Positions 15,205 through 25,800 of a stretch of DNA of 64,000 nucleotides are shown here, in pieces. The notes under the pieces were generated by a model. That model ran no database searches and was not told the origin of the DNA. It was given only the letters and a program-made list of their open reading frames with translations. The translations under genes were made by a program, and so were the position numbers. Location of the stretch: positions 1 through 64,000 of IMG/VR virus record IMGVR_UViG_3300042562_001138; one strand, given 5' to 3'. The stretch's first letter is position 1. The number at the start of each line of letters is the position of its first letter. The DNA is from a virus.

Positions 15205-15692
15205 GATTTGATTTTATATTCCTTTTTAAGTTTAACAATTGTTTCATCGTATAAATCAGTTAACCATTTAGGTTCTGGTACTCTTTGCCCTTTAATGTAA
15301 TCTCTCAATATGAATAATTGTGCAGCAACCCTAACAACATAATATTGAGTAAACGCCCAAAGAGGACTAGCTCCTGATTTAAGCTCCAAATATAAGAAAA
15401 TAATATCATTCTTTTTCCCACCAAAACCACAACGTGAAGGATAATCATGGAAGAAGCTAGAGATATTACCGTAATAATTATCTTTTACAAATGTTTTACC
15501 ATCAAATCCTTTTGTTTCCCAAAACCTACTTCTAAATATTAAGTCTAAACAATTGTAGTAGTTTATGCCTAATTTAAAATCAATTACTTGTTTTAAAAAG
15601 TTTACATATACAGATTTTTCTGTAAAAAATGTATATGGCTTACCAAATAATTGGTTTTTATAAGGAGCGGTATATGGTTCAAAGTTTATCAT
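15186..15692 (-). CDS. DUF1353-like hypothetical protein, 168 aa
   Basis: The order FVKDN...ISSFFHDYPSRCGFGGKKNDIIFLYLELKSGAS...YYVVRVAAQ resembles the DUF1353 layout (a FxxDxxS turn, an HDxxY/P segment, an Asp a few residues later, then a VR helix) found near phage lysis or tail genes. The match is loose. It overlaps both neighbours by a few bases and is co-transcribed with the amidase. Function unknown. Confidence 0.55.
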   Translation of the reverse strand: MINFEPYTAPYKNQLFGKPYTFFTEKSVYVNFLKQVIDFKLGINYYNCLDLIFRSRFWETKGFDGKTFVKDNYYGNISSFFHDYPSRCGFGGKKNDIIFLYLELKSGASPLWAFTQYYVVRVAAQLFILRDYIKGQRVPEPKWLTDLYDETIVKLKKEYKIKSWKLLI

Positions 15693-15907
15693 TGTTCATT
15701 TGTTTTAGAACTGGTTTGACTATCACCGAAATAATAATTAACAATTGTAGCAACTAAAGTACCTATTAAAAAACCTAATATAGTATCAACTACTCTATGA
15801 TTATCTTTTGGTATATTTATAAATGTTACACAAAATAAGTAAACCACCGAAACAAAACTGTAAAATATAGCTAATTTGTTTCTCATGTTGTTAAAGTTTA
15901 TTTTCAT
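15689..15907 (-). CDS. Small two-pass membrane protein, holin-like, 72 aa
   Basis: Two hydrophobic segments (about residues 11-31 and 40-60). The C-terminal pattern ILGFLIGTLVATIVNYYFGDSQ resembles a common phage protein ending GTVIGTIINYYFGSS, often annotated as holin-like. It lies in the lysis cluster, so it may be a second holin or an antiholin. Confidence 0.6.
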   Translation of the reverse strand: MKINFNNMRNKLAIFYSFVSVVYLFCVTFINIPKDNHRVVDTILGFLIGTLVATIVNYYFGDSQTSSKTNEQ

Positions 15908-15909
15908 AG

Positions 15910-16044
15910 TTATTCAATTATATAAGGGTAGTGAGGATTCTTTTTATAATCTATCTTTTTATTGCTAGTACAACTACTAAAAAACAAATAGAAAATTATC
16001 CCAAATAAGATAATATAAGCTAGTGTTTCGCCTTTATTCCGCAT
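15910..16044 (-). CDS. Tiny lipoprotein, 44 aa
   Basis: Short minus-strand gene: MRNKGETLAY, a hydrophobic stretch IILFGIIFYLFF, then lipobox SSC and a short charged tail to ...YIIE. Cys25 would be the lipid anchor after signal peptidase II cleavage. The start overlaps the end of the preceding gene by 11 bases, and the stop lies two bases before the next ATG, so it fits the operon exactly. In a lysis cluster, a tiny lipoprotein next to membrane proteins suggests an outer spanin subunit (inference). Confidence 0.6.
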   Translation of the reverse strand: MRNKGETLAYIILFGIIFYLFFSSCTSNKKIDYKKNPHYPYIIE

Positions 16045-16486
16045 CTTCAACAATCGGTTTAGGATGGTTTCCTAAGTAGTTCATAATAGTTAAATCAATA
16101 CTAGGATTTAACAAGGGTAAAAACGCATTTTCATTGCGTGAATACTCCTGTAACCTTTGTAATGGATTACCCTCTTCATCAGTTAAAACCTCCGTTCTTT
16201 CAGCGTTAAATTGATAAACTTCTTCTCCATTAATATTACGTAATGGCACACCATCTCTTTGAATGATATCAAATTCAAAACCTGTGTTATTTGGTATAGC
16301 AATAAATTCAGTATCATTAATTTTACGTAAAAAATACACCTTATTAATGATGCTTCCTGTTCGTTCATCAACGGACAAAGCTAATTTATAGCTGTAAATT
16401 TCGCCCTCATTTCCTTTGAATAAGGTATCAGCGTAGGCTATCCTTGTTAGCCTATTCGCTTTTAATTGGTTAATGTTTAGTATCAT
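16034..16486 (-). CDS. Hypothetical virion-associated protein, 150 aa
   Basis: Beta-rich acidic protein lying directly after the tail-fibre gene. The ATG at 16486 (MILNINQLKANRL) starts five bases after the fibre stop and is preferred over an ATG at 16519 that would overlap the fibre gene. It contains KVYFLRKINDTEFIAIPNNTGFEFD. Position suggests a fibre-associated protein or chaperone; no domain recognised. Confidence 0.65.
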   Translation of the reverse strand: MILNINQLKANRLTRIAYADTLFKGNEGEIYSYKLALSVDERTGSIINKVYFLRKINDTEFIAIPNNTGFEFDIIQRDGVPLRNINGEEVYQFNAERTEVLTDEEGNPLQRLQEYSRNENAFLPLLNPSIDLTIMNYLGNHPKPIVEDAE

Positions 16487-16491
16487 ATCTT

Positions 16492-19191
16492 TTATGTTAA
16501 ATCTAGTAAATCTTTCCATGTACTACCGTTGTACACCTGTAAAAAATTGGTTGTTGTATTTCTTATTTGAAAACCTGCGCTAACATTAGTTAACGCATCT
16601 CTTTCGGCAGTAGTCATTGGTACATACATAAACCAATTTCCATTGCCTGTATTGTTTAAAAATCCTAAAGGGTCTGTTAATCTCGCAGGATTGTTATTAA
16701 TAGCATCGGCAACCGTACCACTACTTACGCTAATGTGTGAATTACCTTTTGAAAATCGGCAATTTTTCCACTCTACATTATTTGCAGGTATTGTACGAAT
16801 ATCACTCCTACCATTAGGATTTATAAATGTTACATTGTTTATTTTAACATTCGTTGATGCTACATTTGTAAACACTAAAACATCCGTAGTTGCACTAGCA
16901 TTAGTTGCTTCAATTGTACAATCTCTAATTTCAACTAAACCAGCATAATTATTAGCGGCAAAATTTGTTTGATTAGCAAAAGCCATATAACCACCTTTGA
17001 TTATATTCCAACCTGCTGAACCGCCAAAACTGGCGCACAAATAACCAGTCGTAATAAATGTACAGTTGATTAAGATAATGTTTGGTATATTGTAAAACGT
17101 ATGAGTTGCCAAACTTGGAGTGTGTATTATGTTACAATGCCTAGCTGTAAATTGCTGAAAGTTAGCTGTACCATTGTTATTTCTAGTACTTCTTATTTCA
17201 CAAAAATCAAATATTCTACCGTTACCAATTGCTATATCCCCAAAGTCGCAATACGAACTTCTAAAATTAGTTGCACATGGGTAATTTGTGTAACCCTTAA
17301 TAAAATTTGTGATAGCTCCTAATTGAAACCCTCTTGTTGTAACATTGAAACAAGTTCCTGTTCCTGCTAAACCATTTGGATATAAATTTGCAGAGTCTGT
17401 TACGCCATCAGGTATTACTGTACCATTAAACATTAAACCAGTCACTGCTACACAAGTGCTTGACGACCTCGCTAATTGTATAAATATTCTAAAAATACAA
17501 TTATCATCGTTATATAAAGTTCCTACTACGCTCAAAGTAGTGGTGATATTAATACCCTCTGAATTTAAATTTACACCTAAAAAATAAGCAGTTTTACCAC
17601 TTGCTATATTAAAAGCGTTTCCACTATTAATATTTATACTATTAACAGTTGTTTTAAATCCATTTCCAATCCAAACTATACTTGGTATGGCAAACATAAT
17701 ACCACTACCATTATTAACGTAAGTGATACTAGTTTCATCCGCAAATTGATGTAAAACATCGCCATCAACCCAATTTAATCTAACTTGTGATAATGTAGTG
17801 TAATACTCCTGCGTACCGTTAGATTTTATTAACGTATATCTAGTTCCCCCATACACCTTAGATTTATCAACTTTAGCAAATAAATCACTAACAACACCCA
17901 TATTATTTTTATACTTCCAAAATAAATCTAGGGAAGTATTATCTAATAAAGGCGCAATGCTATTATTAACCATTTCGGCATCATCCACCGATGTGTTAAA
18001 AATCTGCGCAAACTGTGTTAACGATTGGTTTCCTGTTGTTTTAAGTCTTAAACTATTGACAAAAGACAAATCGCTATCACTTGGTATCGTTAACGTTCTG
18101 TTTGTTGCGCTTGGAATTGATAGGTTTGTATTTGCTAAGTTAGTATCGGGTTTAGTATCAACATAATTTTTAGTTGCAACATCTTGATTACTTGTTGGGT
18201 CTGTTACGTTAACAATCTTATTGTTATTCATATCTAAAACACCGCCCTCTATATCAACCGCATCTCCTGTTCCACTTATTTTTCTAAACCTTGCAGTTTG
18301 TCCGTTACCTGTTTTATTAACTGTTAATGTAGGATTACCTCCGTCAGTATGGAATATTATTTTTTCAACCGTTCCCGCCAACCATCTTAACACTCTATTA
18401 CCAGTACCCATGTTGTAATCTCTAGTGCTATCACTTTGGGTAAGGTTATTCGTTGCTAAGTTTTCGGAAATAATAGTTATATTTCCTGAACCTAATAAAC
18501 TATCCCCGTTTAAGGTTTTTATATTTGTGCCTGATACTAAAGTGTTTTGTTTACCATCTAAACCTATTTTTAATAAGTTAACCGTTGGGTATTTAGTTGT
18601 ACTTGTATCAATTACGCTATTCTCTTTATTTGCAAGTAATTCTCTATTGCTTAAATCAGTTACTAATCCCGTTATTTTACTTTGTGGTAATTCGGGAATA
18701 TCATTTACGTTAATTGTGTAACTAACTGCATTTGTTATTCTACCTTTTGCATCAATAGTTAACGAAGCTAAATTGTAAGTACCTGCTGTTACACCTGTTG
18801 AAGCTAAGATTAAAGCACCTGTATTCTGTAATGTAGCATCACCACTTAATGCTCTCGCAGTAGCGTTACCCAAAGTATCACCAATAAAAATAAATCCACT
18901 AGGTAAAGTAAATGAACCATCTTTCGCTAATTGTATAATATCGTTAACTGTTCGCCCTTGTAAAAAGTTTGCATCCAATCCACTACCATCTCCATCTACC
19001 TTACGCAATTCGTTAAGTAGCTCTAATGGAAATTGTGTAACCATACGCCATTGCTGACTATTACTATCATACGATTTTATCCTTTCGTAAAAAGGTAAAT
19101 TCATATTGGAAGTATCCTCCCATAAAACTTCTCGGTTATCAGGAGCGTTTACACCCCTAGCTAACGCTATTGCAGGTACATTTATTGCCAT
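16492..19191 (-). CDS. Tail fibre / receptor-binding protein, 899 aa
   Basis: Typical fibre architecture. The N-terminal region is followed by the familiar fibre repeat GDATLQNTGALILASTGVTAGTYNLASLTIDAKGRI near residues 115-155, then a trimer-like linker (VATKNYVDTKPDTNL). A long Asn/Thr/Ile-rich beta-helix-like part follows (about 480-830), and the C-terminal cap PMTTAERDALTNVSAGFQIRNTTTNFLQVYNGSTWKDL is common in phage fibres. It probably recognises the host surface. No 9-mer copy is seen between about 15.3 and 18.7 kb, which covers most of this gene. It overlaps the upstream gene by one base. Confidence 0.85.
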   Translation of the reverse strand: MAINVPAIALARGVNAPDNREVLWEDTSNMNLPFYERIKSYDSNSQQWRMVTQFPLELLNELRKVDGDGSGLDANFLQGRTVNDIIQLAKDGSFTLPSGFIFIGDTLGNATARALSGDATLQNTGALILASTGVTAGTYNLASLTIDAKGRITNAVSYTINVNDIPELPQSKITGLVTDLSNRELLANKENSVIDTSTTKYPTVNLLKIGLDGKQNTLVSGTNIKTLNGDSLLGSGNITIISENLATNNLTQSDSTRDYNMGTGNRVLRWLAGTVEKIIFHTDGGNPTLTVNKTGNGQTARFRKISGTGDAVDIEGGVLDMNNNKIVNVTDPTSNQDVATKNYVDTKPDTNLANTNLSIPSATNRTLTIPSDSDLSFVNSLRLKTTGNQSLTQFAQIFNTSVDDAEMVNNSIAPLLDNTSLDLFWKYKNNMGVVSDLFAKVDKSKVYGGTRYTLIKSNGTQEYYTTLSQVRLNWVDGDVLHQFADETSITYVNNGSGIMFAIPSIVWIGNGFKTTVNSININSGNAFNIASGKTAYFLGVNLNSEGINITTTLSVVGTLYNDDNCIFRIFIQLARSSSTCVAVTGLMFNGTVIPDGVTDSANLYPNGLAGTGTCFNVTTRGFQLGAITNFIKGYTNYPCATNFRSSYCDFGDIAIGNGRIFDFCEIRSTRNNNGTANFQQFTARHCNIIHTPSLATHTFYNIPNIILINCTFITTGYLCASFGGSAGWNIIKGGYMAFANQTNFAANNYAGLVEIRDCTIEATNASATTDVLVFTNVASTNVKINNVTFINPNGRSDIRTIPANNVEWKNCRFSKGNSHISVSSGTVADAINNNPARLTDPLGFLNNTGNGNWFMYVPMTTAERDALTNVSAGFQIRNTTTNFLQVYNGSTWKDLLDLT

Positions 19192-19832
19192 TACGAATAA
19201 GTATATGTTGCTCTATCATCCCAAACTTTATCAAAATTACTATTACCACTTGCAAAAGTAGTAGTAGTTAATGCACCGGCTACAACTACTCGTTTTATCT
19301 TCCATGCAGGAGTACCGTTTAATGTTCCTGGTAAAGCAAAACCTTCATACGTTGTTCCGGCTACTGGTACATCTACTCTTAATTTCTCTACTTGACTAGC
19401 GTCTACTGTTAATACAGCAGGTAGGATTTGTATAGATTGGCTTTGGTATAATTGTGCATTGAACTTTTGTACAGTAGAATTAATAACTGTAAAAGCACTT
19501 GCGCTTAAATTAACATTTTCCTTACCTACAATAGTTAATTTATAAACGAATTTAACACCATTTTTATCTAAATCAACAACACCTTTAATTGTACTTGCTA
19601 CTTCATCAACAGCAGTAATTTGCGCTTCTAATGCAGTTATAGTAGTTGCGAAGTTTGTTGTAAATGCCTGTGAGATGGATACACCATTTAGCGTAAAAGC
19701 TAAAGTATCTCCCGAAACTAATTCGGAAGTAAATAAAATATCCCATTTACTTACACCTAATCTAATTCCACTATCTACAACAGTTCCATTTAAGTCCTGT
19801 CCTATTCTCCAAAATTGCTCTGAATTTATCAT
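19191..19832 (-). CDS. Hypothetical virion protein, 213 aa
   Basis: Beta-rich Thr/Val/Ala protein beginning MINSEQFWRIGQDLNGTVVDSG. The composition and smooth strand pattern (LAFTLNGVSISQAFTTNFATTITALEAQI) resemble tail or appendage proteins. It lies between the 2725-aa protein and the tail fibre, with which it overlaps by one base. Likely a fibre-anchoring or appendage component; no family recognised. Confidence 0.65.
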   Translation of the reverse strand: MINSEQFWRIGQDLNGTVVDSGIRLGVSKWDILFTSELVSGDTLAFTLNGVSISQAFTTNFATTITALEAQITAVDEVASTIKGVVDLDKNGVKFVYKLTIVGKENVNLSASAFTVINSTVQKFNAQLYQSQSIQILPAVLTVDASQVEKLRVDVPVAGTTYEGFALPGTLNGTPAWKIKRVVVAGALTTTTFASGNSNFDKVWDDRATYTYS

Positions 19833-19879
19833 AATTTATTTTTTATAAATTTCGGTTATAAAGTTACTAATTTTTTTTG

Positions 19880-22800
19880 TTATTTATCTTCTTTTGCTTT
19901 TTGCATTGGATTTAATCTTTCAAAATTACCATCTTTAACTTTGTAATTATTTTTAATTACTTTTTTAATAGTACCTAGAAATTCAGAAGGAACACCTTTA
20001 CCATATCTAATACTTAAAAAATAAAGTATATCAGCAGTTGTTTCTAAAGGTCTATTATACCCTGCTTCAAACATAGATTTAGCAATAGCGTAATCAGTAG
20101 ATACTTTTCTTTTCTCTTCTGCATCATAAACGTATGGACTAACTATATCAGTAGAAGCTTCTGCTACATCAAGTAATGTTTTAAATCCACCACCTAATTC
20201 TTTCCAGTTACCAAAGAAAACATTTTCACCTGAATATTCTCTATTAAATGCAGTCTTATATAGTGTTTTTCCTGCTGGATCTAATACGGTTGTACCCATA
20301 AAATCGGATACACCTGATGGAGATACACCACCTGCTAAAACATCAACAGCAGATCTTAACATAATTCTATAAGCATATTCTGATAAATAAGTAGTGTTAT
20401 TCCAATTATCTACAAAGCTTTTTCTTTTATCTTCTGGATTTTCTAATTTTCTACCCGTAAGTTTTTTCGCTCCTTCTTTTAAATTATCATCCCATAAATC
20501 TTTAAGTAATTCTTTTGAAGCTTGGAAAGCTACAACAGAACCTACATAACCCATTAAATTTAATATAGCTATTTCCTTATCCTTCCTTGTTGCAGTTGGG
20601 TCAGTTAAATCTAAAATAGCATTTTGCGCTCCAACAGCTGCATTTACAGCCATTGATTTAAATTGATAGAATAATTGTGCAACCATACCTTGGTCGGTAA
20701 ACATACCACCTTGTTTGGCTACATCAGATTCGTTGTTAATAAATCCTGCAATTCTATCAGCTTTATAAGTATTTTCTAAATCCTTATTTTCTTTTAAGGT
20801 ATAAATATCAGGAAACATACCTAATTTAAGTTTACTAGTATCACCTTTTTTAATTTGTTTTTTCTGTTCTTTAATCATTGCACCAATGTATGTAACAGTA
20901 TTAGAAAATAAATCGGGGTGAGTTAGTATTAAGCTACCTATATTTAAACCTTGATTTATTGGGTTTAATAACCATTTTTGTATTCCTTGGTAAAATCTAT
21001 TATCAGTTAAATCATAAGTGCTTAATTTACTAACCATTTGCGAAAACTGTTCGTCACCTAAATTAGCTCTATTTGATGTATCAGAACCTGATAATAATTC
21101 TGTTAAATTTTCTCTGCCCTCAACTGTACCTACATTACCTAAAAACACACCTAATCCATTAAAGAAATCTATACCTAATCTAGATGCAGAATGAACTAAA
21201 ATAGCAAGTTGTTTTAAAACTTGTCCTGTTCTTGCTAAATACGCTAATTTCACATTGCTTATTAAATCCCTTACAAAACGAATATGTCTTTTATTAATAT
21301 TTAAACTAGTACGTTGATTAGCTAAAATAGAATTTGCGTATCGAGATACTCTTTCTTTAAAGATGTTATACAAATCATCATTATTTGCAAATACTTCCTG
21401 GAACTGTTTAGAATTTATAAAACTAGATAACTCTAACCTCGCTCCTCTTGTTTGTACATCAATGTAACTTTCAAACACTCTTCGTTTACTTACGTTATAA
21501 AAGTCAAAATCTAAAACTTCTTTTACATTTAATGGATTTTGAACTCTTGCTAATACTGTTCCTGATTGTGCATCAATTATACCTGATGTATTATTGAAGT
21601 TAGGATCTAAAATATTTTTTTCAGATTTACCAGTATCCATTCTTAAATAAGAAATAGAAGTGTAATTGTTTTCTTCTAAAAACTCTTTATCACCATAAGC
21701 TACGTTAGAATCAATAAGTAAAGGTTTTATTTTTTCATATTCACCCCTTGTTAAATCGTAAACAGCTTTTTGTTCTTTATTTAATAAATCACCATTATCA
21801 TAAGCATCTAACAATTCTTGATACGTATCATACTTACTAATATCATTTAAAGCTTCTTGGTATAATTCAGCTCTTTGTTTAGCTGCTTTTTGCGTAGAGT
21901 ATGTTACACCAGAAGTTACTTGTGATTTCTGTATTAATCTATCTATATCTAATTTAATCTTTTCCTTTTTTCTTTCAAATAATACTTGCGCTTCTATATC
22001 ACTTATATCTTTAGGAGAAGATAATAAATATGCTTTTACACCTAGATTGTAGTTATCTATGTTTCTTAATTCAAATTGTGCAAGCTTCTTTAATTTCTTA
22101 GCGTATTTAGTAAATTCTGTTTTAGCTTCATTTACGCCATTAAACAAACTTTTAAACATAATAGCACCTATTGTATCAGCTTCTTGCCCTACAAACATTC
22201 TTTCGATTAATCTATGGAAACCAACTAGTTCGTTGCCTTTACCAAATATAGGGTCGCCATCAGGAGAAAACAAAGCGTTTTTTAACCTACCGCTAAAAGT
22301 CCTTAGCTTTGACATCATCTTAGGTTGATTTTCAATAGCTTTTTTTATCCCGGTTAACTCTGCTGTTAAATTACCTAATTGACTTGAACTATTAAATATT
22401 TCCAATTCATTAGCAACCTTTATAATTTCTTTTAATTGTCTATCCTCTAAATCTTTTAAGTGATTGTTATCTACTAAAAACTTTAATGTGTCTTTTAACT
22501 TAGATATATTCTGAATATTTAAAGGAGATAAACTTGTGTTTAACTGAAAATCTAATATTGATTGAATGTTGAAAACAGTTAAAGTTTCTAGTTTTTTTCT
22601 TTTCTCTTCCTTTCTTTTCTCTCTAGCTTCTTCATCTAATTCTTTTTTCGCTTCTTTTTCTTCTAACAACTGTTTTTCAGTAGGGTATATAAATTGTTTA
22701 TATTCATCTAAAGTAATAGTAGTGTTAGGATTATCCCTTTTAAATAACTCAAACATCTTTTCTATTAACGCTTCTTCTTTAGCTATATTATAATCCTCAA

Positions 22801-25800
22801 TAGATTTGTTAAATTCATCTAATTTAGCTTGATTATAGTTTAAATTATCTTTACCTGACAAGTATTCTTTTACATCTTCTAAAAGGCTTATTAAATCATT
22901 TTTTAAACCTTGCTCTGTTATCTGACTTCCGTTTAAATTAATTAATTCCCTAATGTATTCTTTTTGTTTTATTTGCTTTAAGTTTTTACTAGAACGTTTT
23001 AACATTCTTTGCATTTCACTTATTTTGCTATTTAAAGTAATATCAACAGCTTTGTTTACTATTTGATCTATTTTAATTGTCAAATCATAAATACCACTAA
23101 TGTTACTTAAATTAGCCTTTTCAAATACACTTGTTATTTGTTGTAATTGTTGTTGGCTAAATTTCAATCCTTTAGTGTTAGCTTTTACTAATGCGTTTAA
23201 TATAGTATTCTTTAATGTTACAGCCTGTTGCTTATCTTTTAAAATTAAATCAGATAACTGGTTAAATAAAGATTTTATATTTCCTCCTCCTTTTGTAATA
23301 AAATCACTTACAGAACCTTCAAATTTTTCCATTCTCTTCTCCCTAGAAGCTTCTGTTTTTTGTAATCTTTTATAAACATTTTCAGCAAACGTTTTAGCAT
23401 CTATAATACCAGACTTTTCCGCTAATTTCTCAATAGATTTTTGAGTAGGTAAACTAGTCATACTGTTTTTATATAAATATTTTATCCTAGCTTCAATAGA
23501 TTGTTTTATTTTACTTTGTTGTAATTTAGTTAAAGGATTTTTTAAATCTGCTTTTTGTTTTAAATCAGTAACAGCGTTAGTTAAGTTTTGAATAATATCG
23601 TTTACTTCTTGCGCTGTTTTACCTTTTAATATATCACTATTTTTAAATTTTACAATAGCCTTATTAAACCCATCAATAAAGGTAGCACTTGATTTTAATG
23701 TAGCACTTAATGCTTTTAAAAATGCTTTAGCAATTAATGGCTCTACACCAAATATAGTAGCGTAACTGTTTTTACCTATATTATCTACTGCCTTATCTAT
23801 CTTACTAGCAATATCTCTTAGTATTTCGGAAGAGTTTTTTTTGTTTGAGGTTAAAGCCGATTCTAATTGTGCAACATCCTTTTTAGTTGCATTCATATTC
23901 AACTCCTCTTTTATCTTACCTATATTTTCCTTTATCTCTGTATTTAACCTATTAGTTGCATCCTTTACAGAATACAATCCATTTGATACACCTTTAGCGT
24001 ATCTTTCTGTTAACGCCTTTACAGTAGGTGAAGTAGATAGTATTCTATCGTATAAAGTTTCAGGTTCCAATCCTAATTGTGCAGCATCCTCACTTAATGA
24101 ATCAATATTCGATTGTCCTGTTTTGGTTAATGCAGTTTTTAATTCTACTTTAGCTTTTAATTGTACATCTGCTTCTTTTGTTTTTTTATTATCTTGATAA
24201 CTTTTATCATCTGTAAAAATAGATTCAACTGCTTCTACTAATGCAGGATTAGTACCATCTTTTTTTACTTTGTGGTATTCTTGAGCTACTGATTTTGTAC
24301 TAGGAAAAGAAGAAGGTAAGTTGTTTATGTCTTTTTGATTTTCTGAAATTTCTTTTATAATTGATCCATCAATAACTATAAGCTCATTTCTTTGGCGACT
24401 TACCACATCCTCTTTGAGTAAGATACCTTTAATACCAAGGTCTAATAATGGTTTTATCTCTTCAAAACTTAGCCCTTTATTAGAGTTTATACCGTTTTCT
24501 TCTAAAAACGCTTCAAATTCTTCCGCTGTGTCAAAATAAACTAAACCTTCGTTTTCTATATCAACAAACAAAGCATTTTGTTGCTCTCTTCCAAATCTAC
24601 CTACTGTACTCCAATCTTCACTACTAAAGTAAGCACCTGGTACGTTAGAATCATTATCTAATTTATTAAAATTAAAACCTTCTTTTAATATGCTTTTTTT
24701 ATCTTTAGAATTTCTTACTAAATGTTTTAAGGTTATTTTTTTTGGTAAAAATTTTAATGAAGAAGGTTTTTTAACATTCCCCATTTTATTACCTTTTCTA
24801 GCTAACTTTTGTAACCCCTCTATTGCTGCACCTGAATCAAAAGTATAACCTTTGTCTAAATTAAATAATTTTTGTAAATCTATAAACTCTGGTTCGTTTT
24901 CTTGCTCGTATTTATCTAAAGCTTTTGTTGTTTCTTCAATAGATGATAAGGCTTTTTGCTTATTATCTACAAAAGTTTTAGTGGCATTTTTTACCTCTGG
25001 CATTTTAACGAGAACAGATGTTTGTTCAGCTGTAAGTCCAATTCTTTTTACTACTTCATAAACACTGTCTTGATTTTGAATAGGCACACTATTACCTATA
25101 ATAGATAACACGCCCACTTGATTAGGATTGCTTTTTAGCTCCTCTGTTAAACTTTCGTTTAAACTAGATAATCCAAACAACTCTAACTCTTTTGGTTTGC
25201 TTAAATCTAAGTTATCTTTTAACGTAGGATTAGCTTTTACCAATTCAACAGCATCAATTGTTTTATCGGTATCCTCTAACTTGTTTTTTAATTCTCCTAT
25301 CTTGTAAGCTTCTTGTAAACTATTTGCTTTTACAAAGTTTACATCAACACTTGAAGTACCATCTTCCAATGCAGTTGCTACACGTTTGGTACCGTTTATA
25401 ACAAATAACTCATTTGTTTCAGCATCTTGCCAAACATCAATTACTCCTGCTTTTGCTCTATCAAATGTTTCCGAAATTGGTTTAGCTTCTTCTACTACTA
25501 ATTGTTCTACTGGTACTCTTAATTGTGTACCCTCCTCAACTTTTTCAGTTACAGTAGTTACTATTCCTTCATCTGTCTTTACGCTTTCTCCTACGTAGGT
25601 TTCAGGTACACTTCCTTCGTCCTCTCCTTTTAACAACTTTAAATCATCATCCATTTCCTTTTTGGTAACGTATGGCGAATCACTAGGTGCTAACTCTTCC
25701 GTTTCCTGTACAGTACGTTTAAGCGTTAATTCATCTTCTGTTAATGGTTTGTAATTTAATTTCTCACGTAAAACTATTTCTTGTTCTACTGTCATATTAC

